Shown here: positions 27,371-37,347 of the stretch, piece after piece
How the letters are laid out: every line of letters starts with the position of its first letter
How positions within the stretch are numbered: the first letter of the stretch is position 1
Assembly (NCBI RefSeq): GCF_022227845.1
Contig: NZ_JAJNQN010000017.1
Coordinates: forward strand, 1 to 64,000
Source: Ectothiorhodospira lacustris
GTDB lineage: Bacteria; Pseudomonadota; Gammaproteobacteria; Ectothiorhodospirales; Ectothiorhodospiraceae
Direction of reading: 5' to 3'
DNA length: 64,000 nucleotides
Made by a program: the position numbers and the translations under genes
Notes under the pieces: model-generated
What the model was told of the DNA's origin: nothing
Databases searched by the model: none
The model's input: the letters and a program-made list of their open reading frames with translations, nothing else

Positions 27371-28672
27371 ATGAACACTCGCCACTGCCCAGCCCTCCTG
27401 ATCACGGCCCCGTCGTCCGGACAGGGCAAGACCACGGTCACCGCCGCCCTGGCCCGGTACCACCGCAACCAGGGGCGCCGGGTGCGGGTGTTCAAGGGCG
27501 GGCCGGATTTCCTCGATCCGATGATTCACCGGCAGGCGTCCGGTCATCCGGTCCACTCCATCGACATGTGGATGACCGGCGAGGCCGACGCCCGCCAGCG
27601 TCTTTTTGAGGCGGCGGGGGAGGCGGACCTGATCCTGGTGGAAGGGGTGATGGGTCTGTTTGACGGTCGTCCTTCCACGGCGGATATCGCCCGGACCCTG
27701 GGGATTCCCGTGCTGGCCTCCATCAGCGGTGCCGCCATGGCCCAGACCTTCGGGGCCATCGCCCACGGGTTGTCCACCTTCCGGCCCGACGTGCCGTTTG
27801 CCGGGGTCTTTGCCAATCGGGTGAGCGGCGAGGGCCACTATCGGATGCTGCTGGAAGACCTGCCGCCGGGGCTGGTGTCCCTGGGCTATCTGCCCAAGGC
27901 GCCGGACGCGGCCCTGCCCAGCCGACATCTAGGGCTGGTCCAGGCCGAGGAAATCCAGGATCTGGATCAGCGCCTGGAGGCTGCCGCTGGCCGTCTGGTG
28001 TGGACGGCGGGCGGATTGCCGCCCCCGGTGTCCTTCGCGCCGGTGGACCGGAACCCGCCCCCCAGGCTGCTGGCGGGACGGCGCATCGCGGTGGCCCGAG
28101 ATGCGGCCTTTGCCTTTATCTATCCGGCCAATCTGGAGGTGCTTGCCCAGCTGGGCGCAGAGCTGTGCTTTTTCTCGCCGGTGGCGGGGGAAAGGTTGCC
28201 CGAGGCCGACGGGGTCTATCTGCCCGGGGGCTATCCGGAACTGCATCTGTCCGCGCTGGCGGCCAATGAGCGGTTGAAACAGGATCTGCTTTCCCATGCC
28301 AGCGCCGGGCGGCCGATCCTGGCCGAGTGCGGGGGCATGTTGTATCTGCTGGAGCGATTGTCGGATGTGGCGGGGCAGGGGGCGGACATGGCCGGTCTGC
28401 TGCCGGGGGAGGCGCGGATGCAGGGCCGGCTGGCCGGGCTTGGGCCTCAGGAAGTGGTGTTGCCGGAAGGCACGTTGCGGGGACATACCTTCCACCATTC
28501 CGCCATGACGGCGGGGATCGAGCCCCTGACCCACGCCCGCAGTCCCAACGGGCGCGCCACGGCGGAGCCGGTGTATCGCCTCGGTCCCATCACGGCCAGC
28601 TATGTCCATCTGTATTTTCCCTCCAACCCGGTGGCGATCGGTCACCTGCTGGGCGGACACCGGCCATGTTGA
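27371..28672 (+). CDS. cobB: Cobyrinate a,c-diamide synthase
   Basis: This enzyme (CobB/CbiA) amidates the a and c carboxylates of cobyrinic acid with ATP and glutamine. The 433 residues have an N-terminal P-loop ([11 protein letters not shown]), a DRGG-less ATPase core ([10 protein letters not shown]), and a C-terminal glutamine amidotransferase domain with GGYPELH and the nucleophile in AECGGMLYL, then GHTFHHS. It starts 24 bases after btuB and overlaps cbiB by seven bases. Confidence 0.95.
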   Translation: MNTRHCPALLITAPSSGQGKTTVTAALARYHRNQGRRVRVFKGGPDFLDPMIHRQASGHPVHSIDMWMTGEADARQRLFEAAGEADLILVEGVMGLFDGRPSTADIARTLGIPVLASISGAAMAQTFGAIAHGLSTFRPDVPFAGVFANRVSGEGHYRMLLEDLPPGLVSLGYLPKAPDAALPSRHLGLVQAEEIQDLDQRLEAAAGRLVWTAGGLPPPVSFAPVDRNPPPRLLAGRRIAVARDAAFAFIYPANLEVLAQLGAELCFFSPVAGERLPEADGVYLPGGYPELHLSALAANERLKQDLLSHASAGRPILAECGGMLYLLERLSDVAGQGADMAGLLPGEARMQGRLAGLGPQEVVLPEGTLRGHTFHHSAMTAGIEPLTHARSPNGRATAEPVYRLGPITASYVHLYFPSNPVAIGHLLGGHRPC

Positions 28673-29586
28673 CCCTGACAGTGCTGCTGTCCGCGCTGCT
28701 GCTGGACCGGCTCCTGGGCGAGCCCTCCCGCTGGCACCCCCTGGTGGGTTTCGGTGCCCTGGTGGATGTCGCCGAGCGCCGTTTTCATCGGGATGACCGG
28801 CGCCGGGGCGTCTGGCTGGTGGCGGTGCTGGTGACCCCGTTCGTGCTGCTGGCCCTGCTGGTGTCCCTGCCGCCCTGGGGCTGGGTGGCCGAACTGGTCC
28901 TGCTCTATCTGGCCATCGGCTGGCGCAGCCTCGGCGAACACGGACGGGGGATCGCGGATGCCCTGACCCAGGGGCGTCTGGAACAGGCCCGCGAGCGGGT
29001 CGCCTTTCTGGTCAGCCGGGATACCCGAACCCTGGACGCGCAGGACATCAGCAAGGCCACACTGGAATCCGTACTGGAAAACGGCAACGACGCCCTCTTT
29101 GCCCCGGTGTTCTGGTTTTTGGTGGCCGGGGCACCCGGGGTGGTGGCCTACCGGCTGGTGAACACCCTGGATGCCATGTGGGGGTATCGCAATGACCGCT
29201 ATGGCCGCTTTGGCTGGGCGGCGGCCCGGCTGGACGATGTGATGAACTGGGTCCCGGCACGCCTGACCGCCCTGGCCTACGCCCTGGCGGGGCGCACCCG
29301 GGCCGGCCTTGACTGCTGGCGACGGCAGGGACGGGTCTGGAAAAGCCCCAATGCCGGTCCGGTGATGGCCACCGGTGCCGGGGCGCTGGGTATACGGTTG
29401 GGCGGGGCGGCGGTCTACCACGGCCGGCTGGAACCGCGTCCGGAACTGGGTGCGGGGCAGGCGGCCCGGCCCGAGGACATTCGGCGGGCACTGGATCTCA
29501 TCCGGCGGGGGATGTGGATCTGGCTGGCGTGCCTCATGTTACTGATACTGACCGGCCATCTTCTCCCCATCACGGGCTTTTCGTAA
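28666..29586 (+). CDS. cbiB: Adenosylcobinamide-phosphate synthase CbiB
   Basis: CbiB (CobD in Pseudomonas naming) joins aminopropanol phosphate to adenosylcobyric acid at the membrane. The 306-residue protein has several helices and family segments [54 protein letters not shown] and [21 protein letters not shown]. The ATG at 28666 lies inside the end of cobB. The stop overlaps the next start by one base (TAATG). Confidence 0.94.
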   Translation: MLTLTVLLSALLLDRLLGEPSRWHPLVGFGALVDVAERRFHRDDRRRGVWLVAVLVTPFVLLALLVSLPPWGWVAELVLLYLAIGWRSLGEHGRGIADALTQGRLEQARERVAFLVSRDTRTLDAQDISKATLESVLENGNDALFAPVFWFLVAGAPGVVAYRLVNTLDAMWGYRNDRYGRFGWAAARLDDVMNWVPARLTALAYALAGRTRAGLDCWRRQGRVWKSPNAGPVMATGAGALGIRLGGAAVYHGRLEPRPELGAGQAARPEDIRRALDLIRRGMWIWLACLMLLILTGHLLPITGFS

Positions 29587-30608
29587 TGAATATGACCACT
29601 CCGGTGACACTGCCCCACGGCGGCCGCCTGCGTCAGGCGGCGCGGGAAGAGGGTATCCCGCTGAGCCGCTGGCTGGATCTGTCCACCGGCATCAATCCGG
29701 CGAGCTGGCCGGTGCCTGATCCGATTCCGGCGTCGGTCTGGTCTCGTCTACCGGAGGACGAAGATGGGCTGGAGCAGGCCGCCGCCGCCTATTACGGCAC
29801 GGATGCCCTGTTGCCGGTGGCCGGCTCCCAGGCGGCAATCCAGGCCCTGCCGGGGCTGCTGCCGCCGGGGCGACGGGTAGGGATGCTGCATCCCAGCTAT
29901 GCCGAGCATGCCCATGCCTGGCGTCTGACGGGACACCAGGTGATCCCGCTGGCCGTGGACGAGATCGAATCTCGTCTGGACGGCCTGGATGTGCTGCTGC
30001 TGGTCCATCCCAACAATCCTACCGGCGATACCTTTGAGCCGTCCCGGTTGCAGTCCTGGCTGGCCTCCCTGGCGGTCCGGGGCGGCTGGCTGGTGGTGGA
30101 CGAAGCCTTCATGGACGCCGCCCCGGACCTGAGTCTGGCCCCGCTCTGCCCCCGGCCCGGCCTGGTGGTCCTGCGTTCCCTGGGCAAGTTCTTCGGTCTG
30201 GCCGGGGCACGGGTGGGGTTCGTCCTGGCGGAAGCGCCGCTGCTGGCCCGCCTGTCCGCTCGCCTGGGCCCTTGGTGTCTGAGCGGTCCCTCGCGCTGGG
30301 TGGCTACCCGGGCGTTGGAAGACCGGGACTGGCAGCGTCGGACCCGGACCTTGCTGTTCGTCTCCGAACTGCGTCTGCAGGCCTGTCTGAGCAAGCACGG
30401 GCTGGTGCCTGACGGCGGGACCGGACTGTTCCAGTGGGTGCGTACCCCCCACGCCCGGCAGATCCATCAAGGGTTGCGCCGGGAAGCCATCCTCACACGG
30501 TTGTTTACCGATCCCATGAGCCTGCGCTTTGGCCTGCCGGCCGATGAGGCCCAATGGCAGCGCCTGGAGGATGCACTGGCCCGACTGCGGGGAGACAATG
30601 ACACGTGA
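29586..30608 (+). CDS. cobD: L-threonine-O-3-phosphate decarboxylase (CobD/CobC type)
   Basis: This PLP enzyme makes (R)-1-amino-2-propanol phosphate, the linker of the cobalamin nucleotide loop. The 340-residue protein has aminotransferase-I features: LDLSTGINP near residue 32, [20 protein letters not shown] and the PLP lysine in [16 protein letters not shown]. Pseudomonas naming calls it CobC. It is packed between cbiB and cobQ with one- and four-base overlaps. Confidence 0.92.
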   Translation: MNMTTPVTLPHGGRLRQAAREEGIPLSRWLDLSTGINPASWPVPDPIPASVWSRLPEDEDGLEQAAAAYYGTDALLPVAGSQAAIQALPGLLPPGRRVGMLHPSYAEHAHAWRLTGHQVIPLAVDEIESRLDGLDVLLLVHPNNPTGDTFEPSRLQSWLASLAVRGGWLVVDEAFMDAAPDLSLAPLCPRPGLVVLRSLGKFFGLAGARVGFVLAEAPLLARLSARLGPWCLSGPSRWVATRALEDRDWQRRTRTLLFVSELRLQACLSKHGLVPDGGTGLFQWVRTPHARQIHQGLRREAILTRLFTDPMSLRFGLPADEAQWQRLEDALARLRGDNDT

Positions 30609-32062
30609 TCCGGGGCACCCTGATGATCCAGGGCACCACCTCGGATGCCGGTAAGAGCACTCTGGTGACGGCCTTGGGCCGCTCTCTGGCCCGGCGCGGT
30701 ATTTCCGTGGCACCCTTCAAGCCCCAGAACATGGCCCTGAACAGTGCGGTGACGCCGGAGGGGGGTGAGATCGGCCGTGCCCAGGCCGTGCAGGCGGCCG
30801 CCTGCGGTCTGGCGCCGCATACGGACATGAATCCGGTATTGCTCAAGCCCTGTTCGGACCAGGGGGCCCAGGTCATCCTCAACGGCAAGGCCCTGTCCCT
30901 GATCGATGCCGGGGCCTATCAGTCCCTCAAGGGGACATTGATGGCATCGGTGCTGGCAGCTCATGAGCGTCTGGCCCGACAGTATCCGGTGGTGCTGGTG
31001 GAGGGGGCCGGTTCGCCCGCCGAGATCAATCTGCGGGCCGGGGATATCGCCAACATGGGGTTTGCCGAAGCGGTGGACTGCCCGGTGATCCTGGTGGCGG
31101 ATATCGACCGAGGCGGGGTATTCGCCCACTTGGTGGGGACCCTGGCGCTATTGTCCGACAGCGAGCGGTCGCGGGTCATGGGTTTTGTGATCAATCGTTT
31201 CCGGGGCGATCTGTCTCTGCTGGTGCCGGGGCTGGAATGGCTGGAAAGAGAAACCGGCAAGCCGGTGCTGGGGGTGTTGCCCTATCTGCAGGGACTGTAT
31301 CTGGAGGCGGAGGATGCCCTGCCCGATCCGCCTTCCCATGCCGACGTGGAAGGCCCGTTGCGGGTGGTGGTGCCGGTCCTGCCGCGGATCAGCAATCACA
31401 CGGATCTGGACCCGTTGCGACTGCATCCCCGGGTCAACCTGCAATGGGTGCGGCCGGGCCAGCCCTGGCCCGGTGCCGACCTGGTCATCCTGCCTGGTTC
31501 CAAGGCGGTGCGCGCGGATCTGGCCTGGTTGCGGGAGCAGGGCTGGGAGGCGGGTATCCGGCGCCATCTGCGCTATGGGGGCAAACTGATCGGGATCTGT
31601 GGCGGTTTCCAGATGCTGGGGCGGGCGATTCATGACCCGTCGGGTCTGGAAGGTCCGGCCGGCAGCAGTGTCGGGCTGGATCTGTTGGACCTGGAAACGA
31701 CCCTGGCCTCGAAGAAACAGCTTCGCCGGGTACGGGGTACCGTGTTCGATGGCGCGGCGGTGGCCGGGTATGAAATCCACGCCGGCGTGACTACCGGCAC
31801 CTGTCTGGACCGTCCCGCACTGCGCCTGATGTCGGGGCCGGAGGGGGCGTTGTCCGCAGATGGTCGGATCCTGGGCACTTATGTGCATGGTCTGTTTGAT
31901 CTGGGCAGCGCCGCGGCCGGGCTGCTGCAATGGGCCGGTCTGGATACCCCTGTGGGACAGGACCTGGCGTTGGCTCGGGAGGCGGGTTTCGAGGCCCTGG
32001 CAGATGCGGTGGAAACCCACCTGGACATGGGGCGGATCGAGGCACTGCTCGGACTGCGATGA
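30605..32062 (+). CDS. cobQ: Cobyric acid synthase CobQ (CbiP)
   Basis: CobQ amidates the b, d, e and g side chains of adenosylcobyrinic a,c-diamide. The 485-residue protein starts at GTG. It has [19 protein letters not shown] (P-loop), [10 protein letters not shown], the [13 protein letters not shown] and [13 protein letters not shown] motifs, and a C-terminal amidotransferase domain with the nucleophile in [10 protein letters not shown] and [10 protein letters not shown] repeat fragment lies between its stop and cobU. Confidence 0.95.
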   Translation: MIRGTLMIQGTTSDAGKSTLVTALGRSLARRGISVAPFKPQNMALNSAVTPEGGEIGRAQAVQAAACGLAPHTDMNPVLLKPCSDQGAQVILNGKALSLIDAGAYQSLKGTLMASVLAAHERLARQYPVVLVEGAGSPAEINLRAGDIANMGFAEAVDCPVILVADIDRGGVFAHLVGTLALLSDSERSRVMGFVINRFRGDLSLLVPGLEWLERETGKPVLGVLPYLQGLYLEAEDALPDPPSHADVEGPLRVVVPVLPRISNHTDLDPLRLHPRVNLQWVRPGQPWPGADLVILPGSKAVRADLAWLREQGWEAGIRRHLRYGGKLIGICGGFQMLGRAIHDPSGLEGPAGSSVGLDLLDLETTLASKKQLRRVRGTVFDGAAVAGYEIHAGVTTGTCLDRPALRLMSGPEGALSADGRILGTYVHGLFDLGSAAAGLLQWAGLDTPVGQDLALAREAGFEALADAVETHLDMGRIEALLGLR

Positions 32063-32069
32063 TGATAAT

Positions 32070-32090
32070 CCCCTCTCCCCAGGGGGAGGA
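32070..32090. repeat. Third copy of the CCCCTCTCCCC hairpin seed
   Basis: CCCCTCTCCCC-A-GGGGGAGG forms a short hairpin in the 58-base gap between cobQ and cobU. The first 11 bases are identical to 8253-8263. It may weaken readthrough into cobU or mark an old REP-like insertion. Confidence 0.6.
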
Positions 32091-32120
32091 TGAAAGGTAC
32101 GAATGGCAGAGGTTTGACCC

Positions 32121-32645
32121 ATGAAAGAACTGATCCTGGGCGGTGTCCGGTCCGGCAAGAGCGCCCTGGCCGAGCGTTTGGCTTTGGCAAGCAGTCTGCC
32201 GGTGACCTATGTGGCCACCGCCCGTCCCGGTGAAGACGAGGAAATGCAGCAGCGTATCCGACACCATCGGGAGCGACGTCCGCCGGACTGGGCACTGGTG
32301 GAGGCCGGGCCCGACCTGGCGGCGATTCTGGCCCGCCACGCCCGTCCCGGGCATTGCCTGCTGGTGGACTGTCTTACCCTTTGGCTGACTCATCTCTTAT
32401 GGGATGAGGACGAACAGACCTGTGCCCGGGAACAGGAGGACTTTGTGGCGGTCCTGCCTCGTCTTCCCGGCCGCGTCATCATGGTCAGCAATGAAACCAG
32501 CATGGGCATCGTGCCCCTGGGAGAACTGACCCGTCGTTTCTGCGATGATGCCGGGCGCCTGCATCAGGCAGTCGCCGCCCGTGCGGATCGCGTCATTCTC
32601 ACCGTGGCCGGCTTGCCACATCTATTGAAAGGAGAATCCCTTTGA
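32121..32645 (+). CDS. cobU: Adenosylcobinamide kinase/guanylyltransferase CobU
   Basis: CobU phosphorylates adenosylcobinamide and attaches GMP, activating it for the lower ligand. The 174-residue protein starts MKELILGGVRSGKSALAE (P-loop). YVATARPGEDEEMQQRI and HHRERRPPDW contain the guanylylated His region, and LLVDCLTLWL and VSNETSMGIVPLG complete the family pattern. Its stop overlaps the TTG start of cobT. Confidence 0.96.
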   Translation: MKELILGGVRSGKSALAERLALASSLPVTYVATARPGEDEEMQQRIRHHRERRPPDWALVEAGPDLAAILARHARPGHCLLVDCLTLWLTHLLWDEDEQTCAREQEDFVAVLPRLPGRVIMVSNETSMGIVPLGELTRRFCDDAGRLHQAVAARADRVILTVAGLPHLLKGESL

Positions 32646-33703
32646 ACCACGAAACCCCCTGGTTGCAGGTCCCCGCCGCGGAGATCAACGAAACCGCTCG
32701 CCGCGAGGCTGAACACCGACAGACCCAGCTCACCAAGCCCCTGGGTTCCCTGGGGCGCCTGGAAACCCTGGCTACCCGGCTGGCGGGCATGCAGAGTACC
32801 GACAAGCCGCGGGTGGACCAGGTCCATGTGGGGATTTTTGCCGGTGATCATGGTGTGGCAGCGGAAGGCATCTCCCGTTTTCCTCAGTCCGTCACCGCCG
32901 AAATGGTCAGGAACTTTGCCCGCGGTGGGGCCGGGATTAGCGTCCTGGCACGCTCCATCGGTGCGAAACTGGAAGTAATCAACCTGGGCACGGTGGTGGA
33001 ACTGGAGCCCATGTCCGATGTGCTGGACGTGCGTCTTGGGCCGGGTACCGCCAATTTCGTCGAGGGGCCTGCCATGGATGCCCACCAACTGGCGAAGGCG
33101 ATGAATGCCGGTCGCCACAGCGCCGAACGGGCGCGCCTGGCCGGTGCTCAGCTCTACCTGGCCGGGGAAATGGGCATCGGCAACACCACGGCGGCCGCAG
33201 CCGTGGCCTGTGGCCTGCTGGGCCGTGACCCGGATGTGTTGGCGGGGCCTGGGACCGGGCTCAACCAGGACGGTGTCCGGCACAAGATCGAGGTGTTGCG
33301 TCGTGCCCTGAATCTGCACGGCGGGGAGAATCTGTCGGATCCGGTGGAATGCCTGCGCCGGGTCGGGGGCTTCGAGATCGCCGCCATGAGCGGTGCTTAC
33401 CTGGCCTGCGCGCAGATGGGCATGCCCATCCTGGTGGATGGGTTCATCAGCTCCGCCGCGGCCCTTGCCACGGTACGCATCTGCCCCGGGGCCAGGGACT
33501 GGATGCTGTTTGCCCATACCTCCGCCGAGCCAGGCCACCGCCTGATCCTGGAGGCGCTGGCTGCGGATCCGATCCTGGATCTGGGCATGCGCCTGGGCGA
33601 GGCCAGTGGTGCGGCCACCGCGGTGCCTCTGCTGCGTCTGGCCTGTGATATCCACTGCCACATGGCCACCTTCGCCGAGGCGCAAGTGACGGAGGCGCAC
33701 TGA
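32642..33703 (+). CDS. cobT: Nicotinate-nucleotide--DMB phosphoribosyltransferase CobT
   Basis: CobT makes alpha-ribazole phosphate from 5,6-dimethylbenzimidazole and nicotinate mononucleotide. The 353 residues show TKPLGSLGRLE, VGIFAGDHGVAAEGIS, LAGEMGIGNTTAAAAVAC and the C-terminal DLGMRLGEASGAATAVPLL with its catalytic Glu. The start codon is TTG, preceded by GAAAGGAGAATCCC, a strong site. Length is normal. Confidence 0.96.
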   Translation: MNHETPWLQVPAAEINETARREAEHRQTQLTKPLGSLGRLETLATRLAGMQSTDKPRVDQVHVGIFAGDHGVAAEGISRFPQSVTAEMVRNFARGGAGISVLARSIGAKLEVINLGTVVELEPMSDVLDVRLGPGTANFVEGPAMDAHQLAKAMNAGRHSAERARLAGAQLYLAGEMGIGNTTAAAAVACGLLGRDPDVLAGPGTGLNQDGVRHKIEVLRRALNLHGGENLSDPVECLRRVGGFEIAAMSGAYLACAQMGMPILVDGFISSAAALATVRICPGARDWMLFAHTSAEPGHRLILEALAADPILDLGMRLGEASGAATAVPLLRLACDIHCHMATFAEAQVTEAH

Positions 33704-33705
33704 AG

Positions 33706-34341
33706 GTGTCATTGCCATCCGTGCATATCGATCTCATGCGCCACGGCCAGACCACGGGGGGCTTTGCCTTCCGTGGCAGTCTGGATGATGACCTTACTCC
33801 AGAGGGGCGCGCCCACATGCAGGCGGGGTTTGACCGCCATGGTCCCTGGGACCATATCATCGCCTCGCCCCTGCGGCGCTGTGCGATCCCGGCCCGGGAT
33901 TGGGCCGAGGGCGGTTCTGTCCCCCTAAGCCTGGACCCGGAGTTGCGGGAGATGCATTTCGGCGCCTGGGAAGGGCGCACGGCGGCGGAACTGATGGAGA
34001 CGGACCCGGATGCCCTGGGCCGTTTCTGGGCGGATCCGCTCAACCATATCCCCCCGGGGGCCGAACCGTTGGTCGATTTCCGGGATCGGGTGCTGGCGGC
34101 CTGGCACCGGGTGTGTACAAATCCGATGGGAGAGCGGGTGTTGCTGGTGACCCATGGTGGGGTGATCCGTCTGATCCTGCTTCATGTGCAGCAGCGCCCC
34201 CTGTCGGATCTGCTGCGCCTGGAGGTGCCCCACGCCTGTCTCTATCGCATCACGCCAGCCGGCGGGGCGGGGCGGTTCAGCCGGGTCAGTGCCCTGGGTA
34301 ACAACCACGGATCATCAACGGCCCAAGAGGCGAGGGCATGA
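33706..34341 (+). CDS. cobC: Alpha-ribazole phosphatase (histidine phosphatase family)
   Basis: The 211-residue protein begins at GTG and carries IDLMRHGQTTGG, the RHG catalytic motif of histidine phosphatases. EMHFGAWEGRTAAEL and VTHGGVIRLIL supply the second His. In the cob operon this family dephosphorylates alpha-ribazole phosphate or the final cobalamin phosphate. Name and role come from context plus family. Confidence 0.9.
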   Translation: MSLPSVHIDLMRHGQTTGGFAFRGSLDDDLTPEGRAHMQAGFDRHGPWDHIIASPLRRCAIPARDWAEGGSVPLSLDPELREMHFGAWEGRTAAELMETDPDALGRFWADPLNHIPPGAEPLVDFRDRVLAAWHRVCTNPMGERVLLVTHGGVIRLILLHVQQRPLSDLLRLEVPHACLYRITPAGGAGRFSRVSALGNNHGSSTAQEARA

Positions 34342-35069
34342 AACCTTTCCTGGTAGCGCTGCGTTTTCTGACCCGCTTTCCCGTAAGCTGGAACTCGCCC
34401 ACCGACGAAGAAGTGGGGCGTTCCATGCTGCACTATCCCACGGTGGGCCTGCTCATGGGGTTGGCCCTAGCCGCGCTGGCCTGGGTGCTGGGGGAGGGCG
34501 TTCTGGCGGCGGCGCTGATCGTCACGGCCTGGGTCCTGCTGACCGGGCTTTTGCACATGGACGGTCTGGCGGATACCGCGGATGCCTGGATCGGTGGCCT
34601 GGGGGACCGGGAACGGACCCTGGAGATCATGAAGGACCCCCGTTGCGGCCCCGCCGGCGTCACGGCCCTGGTCCTGTTGGTGCTGGTGAAATTCGCCGCC
34701 GTGTTCGAGTTGTTGGCACTGCCGGGTGGCTGGATGGCCCTGATCCTGGCGCCCCTGCTGGGACGCGCCGCGATTTTGCCCCTGTTCCTGATGACCGAGT
34801 ATGTCCGTTCCGCCGGCATGGCCACCCTGTTGGCCCGGCATCTGCCGCGACGGGGGGCATGGCTGGTCACGGCGTTGGTGGCGCTGGCCGTCGTCATCCT
34901 GGGTGGCATGGCCGGACTCTGGGCCCTGGCGGGCGCGGCCCTGGTCTTCCTGCTCGGGCGGGTCTGGATGGTACACCGTCTTGGCGGCACCACCGGTGAT
35001 ACGGCCGGCGGTCTGATCGAGCTGGTCGAAGTCGGGGTGCTGCTTGCCGTGGTGTTGGCCTTGCACTGA
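34338..35069 (+). CDS. cobS: Cobalamin synthase CobS
   Basis: CobS is the membrane enzyme that joins adenosylcobinamide-GDP to alpha-ribazole. The 243-residue protein has about six helices, with the metal-binding GLLHMDGLADTADAW and GGLGDRERTLEIMKDPRCG motifs and RLGGTTGDTAGGLIEL at the end. It overlaps cobC by four bases and closes the cob operon. The window shows no cobalamin adenosyltransferase gene (btuR/cobA). Confidence 0.95.
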   Translation: MKPFLVALRFLTRFPVSWNSPTDEEVGRSMLHYPTVGLLMGLALAALAWVLGEGVLAAALIVTAWVLLTGLLHMDGLADTADAWIGGLGDRERTLEIMKDPRCGPAGVTALVLLVLVKFAAVFELLALPGGWMALILAPLLGRAAILPLFLMTEYVRSAGMATLLARHLPRRGAWLVTALVALAVVILGGMAGLWALAGAALVFLLGRVWMVHRLGGTTGDTAGGLIELVEVGVLLAVVLALH

Positions 35070-35159
35070 TCCATGCCCCGGCAGCCGTCGGCGGGTGAAC
35101 CCCTGCAAGTCCTCTGCTACTCTATGCCGCTTCCAATCCACGTAAGCCTGAGTGACTCC

Positions 35160-36566
35160 ATGAAAGTTCGCACCCGATTCGCTCCCAGTCCGACCGGTTA
35201 CCTCCATATCGGCGGTGCCCGCACGGCGCTGTTCTCCTGGCTGTATGCCCGCAAGCACGGCGGCGACTTCGTCCTGCGCATCGAGGATACGGATCTGGCG
35301 CGCTCCAACGCCGAATCGGTGAATGCGATTCTGGAGGGGATGAACTGGCTGGGCCTGGAATATGACGAAGGCCCGTTCTACCAGACCCAGCGTTTTGACC
35401 GCTACAAGGAAGTGATCCAGCAGCTGCTGGATACCGGCCATGCCTATTACTGCTACTGCACCAAGGAAGAACTGGATGTGATGCGCGATCAGCAGATGGC
35501 CATCAAGGCCAAGCCGCGGTATGACGGTCGCTGTCGCCTGCGCACCGAACCCCGGGAGGGTGTCAGTCCGGTCATCCGCTTCCGCAACCCCACCGAGGGC
35601 ATCACCGTGGTGGACGACATGGTGCGTGGTCGCGTCACCTTCCAGAACACCGAGCTGGACGATCTGATCATCGCCCGTTCCGACGGCACCCCCACCTACA
35701 ACCTCACCGTGGTGGTGGACGACTGGGACATGCAGATTACCCACGTGATCCGCGGTGACGATCACCTGAACAACACCCCGCGGCAGATCAACATCCTCAA
35801 GGCCCTGGGCGTGGAACCGCCCCGCTATGCCCATCTGCCCATGATTCTCGGCCCTGACGGCACCAAGCTGTCTAAGCGCCATGGTGCGGTGAGCGTGATG
35901 CAGTACCGGGATGACGGCTATCTGCCCCAGGCGCTGCTCAACTACCTGGTGCGACTGGGGTGGTCCCATGGTGATCAGGAAATTTTCAGTCTGGACGAGC
36001 TGATCGAGCTGTTCGACATTGCCGACGTGAATCACTCTGCCTCGGCCATCAATCCGGAAAAACTCCTCTGGCTGAATCAGCACTACATCAAGACCCAGAC
36101 CCCCGACTACGTGGCCCGGCAGCTGTCCTGGCACATGGGGCAGCGTGACGTGGACCCTTCAACGCCGCCGCCCCTGCGTGACGTGGTGGAAGTCCTGCGT
36201 GATCGCGCCAAGACTCTGGTGGAGATGGCCGATCAGAGCGTGTACTTCTTCAAAGACTTCGATGTATACGATGAAAAAGCAGCGCAGAAGAACCTGACCC
36301 CCGATGCCCTGCCGGTACTTCAGGCCCTGCACGCCGCGCTGGGCGCCCTGGGAGAGTGGACCCCCGAACAGGTCCACGAATCCGTAACTGGTGTTTCAGA
36401 AAGGCTACAGGTAAAATTGGGCAAGGTTGCCCAGCCGCTTCGCGTGGCTGTCACCGGCGGGTCCGTATCGCCGTCCATTGATCAGACCTTAACGCTGATC
36501 GGGCGTGAGCGGACCCTGTCGAGGATTCAGCAAGCTGCGGAATGGATAGCGTCGAAAAAAGTTTAA
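35160..36566 (+). CDS. gltX: Glutamyl-tRNA synthetase
   Basis: GltX charges tRNA-Glu. Its product serves protein synthesis and, in organisms with the C5 route, 5-aminolevulinate for tetrapyrroles. The 468-residue class I enzyme has [16 protein letters not shown] (HIGH region, residues 8-23) and KLSKRHG (KMSKS region, about residue 237). The ATG at 35160 puts the first motif at the usual position; an upstream extension to 35073 is not needed. tRNA-Glu lies 0.5 kb downstream. Confidence 0.97.
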   Translation: MKVRTRFAPSPTGYLHIGGARTALFSWLYARKHGGDFVLRIEDTDLARSNAESVNAILEGMNWLGLEYDEGPFYQTQRFDRYKEVIQQLLDTGHAYYCYCTKEELDVMRDQQMAIKAKPRYDGRCRLRTEPREGVSPVIRFRNPTEGITVVDDMVRGRVTFQNTELDDLIIARSDGTPTYNLTVVVDDWDMQITHVIRGDDHLNNTPRQINILKALGVEPPRYAHLPMILGPDGTKLSKRHGAVSVMQYRDDGYLPQALLNYLVRLGWSHGDQEIFSLDELIELFDIADVNHSASAINPEKLLWLNQHYIKTQTPDYVARQLSWHMGQRDVDPSTPPPLRDVVEVLRDRAKTLVEMADQSVYFFKDFDVYDEKAAQKNLTPDALPVLQALHAALGALGEWTPEQVHESVTGVSERLQVKLGKVAQPLRVAVTGGSVSPSIDQTLTLIGRERTLSRIQQAAEWIASKKV

Positions 36567-36574
36567 AAAAACTG

Positions 36575-36603
36575 TTGACGGCATCCTGAAGGATCCGTAT
36601 AGT
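36575..36603 (+). promoter_or_regulatory. Strong sigma70-type promoter for tRNA-Ala
   Basis: TTGACG at 36575-36580 and TATAGT at 36598-36603 are 17 bases apart, close to consensus, and lie 58 bases ahead of tRNA-Ala. The A/T-rich tract AAAAAAGTTTAAAAAAAC directly upstream looks like an UP element. Confidence 0.75.
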
Positions 36604-36661
36604 ACGCAGCTTCTGAAGGGCATGACCGAAACGGCAGCATCGAAACGGTCATAAAGCTTTC

Positions 36662-36737
<76 letters not shown>

Positions 36738-36769
36738 AGTCTCCGCCGCCGGCGGGGTAGTGATACGGC

Positions 36770-36967
36770 ATGCATCGAATAGGTAGATACTCGGTGGTTG
36801 TCGGTGCGCTGCTAACGCTGGTGGGCATGATCGTCGGTTTCGGTTCGATGTTTAGCGGGGCCGACGAGCTTGCAAAGTACTTTCTGTCTCTGGTGCCCTT
36901 GGGCGTATTGACGGTTTTCACCGGTTTGGTCACGGTGGTGCTGACTGAGCAGAAACAGGAAGGGTAG
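36770..36967 (+). CDS. Small membrane protein, unknown function
   Basis: The 65-residue frame between the two tRNAs has two likely membrane segments (about residues 8-28 and 38-58) joined by SGADELAKYF and ends in a charged EQKQEG tail. Its ATG follows tRNA-Ala by 33 bases, so it could be read from the tRNA promoter. No clear Shine-Dalgarno was identified beyond GGGG at 36755-36758. I do not recognise a family. Confidence 0.55.
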   Translation: MHRIGRYSVVVGALLTLVGMIVGFGSMFSGADELAKYFLSLVPLGVLTVFTGLVTVVLTEQKQEG

Positions 36968-37033
36968 CAGTAAAGAGTTTAGATGTAAGGCAGTCAGTGT
37001 GAAATAAAAGTTTCTTATTTTCATCTGTTCTGC

Positions 37034-37039
37034 TATAAT
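37034..37039 (+). promoter_or_regulatory. -10 element of the tRNA-Glu promoter
   Basis: A perfect TATAAT lies 12 bases before tRNA-Glu within an A/T-rich stretch. The expected -35 position (37011-37016, TTTCTT) is weak. Confidence 0.55.
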
Positions 37040-37050
37040 TTTTTTTCCTA

Positions 37051-37126
37051 GTCCCCATCGTCTAGAGGCCTAGGACACCGCCCTTTCACGGCGGCGACCG
37101 GGGTTCGAATCCCCGTGGGGACGCCA
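37051..37126 (+). tRNA. tRNA-Glu (anticodon UUC)
   Basis: The 76-nt cloverleaf starts GTCCCCA and ends TGGGGAC-GCCA with CCA encoded. The anticodon arm is CCGCC-CTTTCAC-GGCGG with anticodon TTC, and the T-arm contains GGTTCGAATCC. It is the partner of gltX upstream. Confidence 0.97.
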
Positions 37127-37183
37127 AATTCTGGCACTATCCTGATGCTTTAAAGCGCCGGGATGTTGTAAAAGGTAAAAAGC

Positions 37184-37210
37184 AAAAAGGCCCCTTTAAG
37201 GGGCCTTTTT
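37184..37210 (+). terminator. Rho-independent terminator after tRNA-Glu
   Basis: AAGGCCCC-TTTAA-GGGGCCTT is followed by TTT, with A runs on the other side, so it could work in both directions. Confidence 0.88.
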
Positions 37211-37347
37211 CGCGTCTGCACCTCGTAAAATCTTTCCGGCCTCGGGATTCTTTCATGGCCGAACTGTGATCAGCCCGGTTTCTGCTACATTATTGTGGGA
37301 TAGGCAATACGTTTTCCCGCACGGTCGCGAAGCTTGAGGAACATGGC

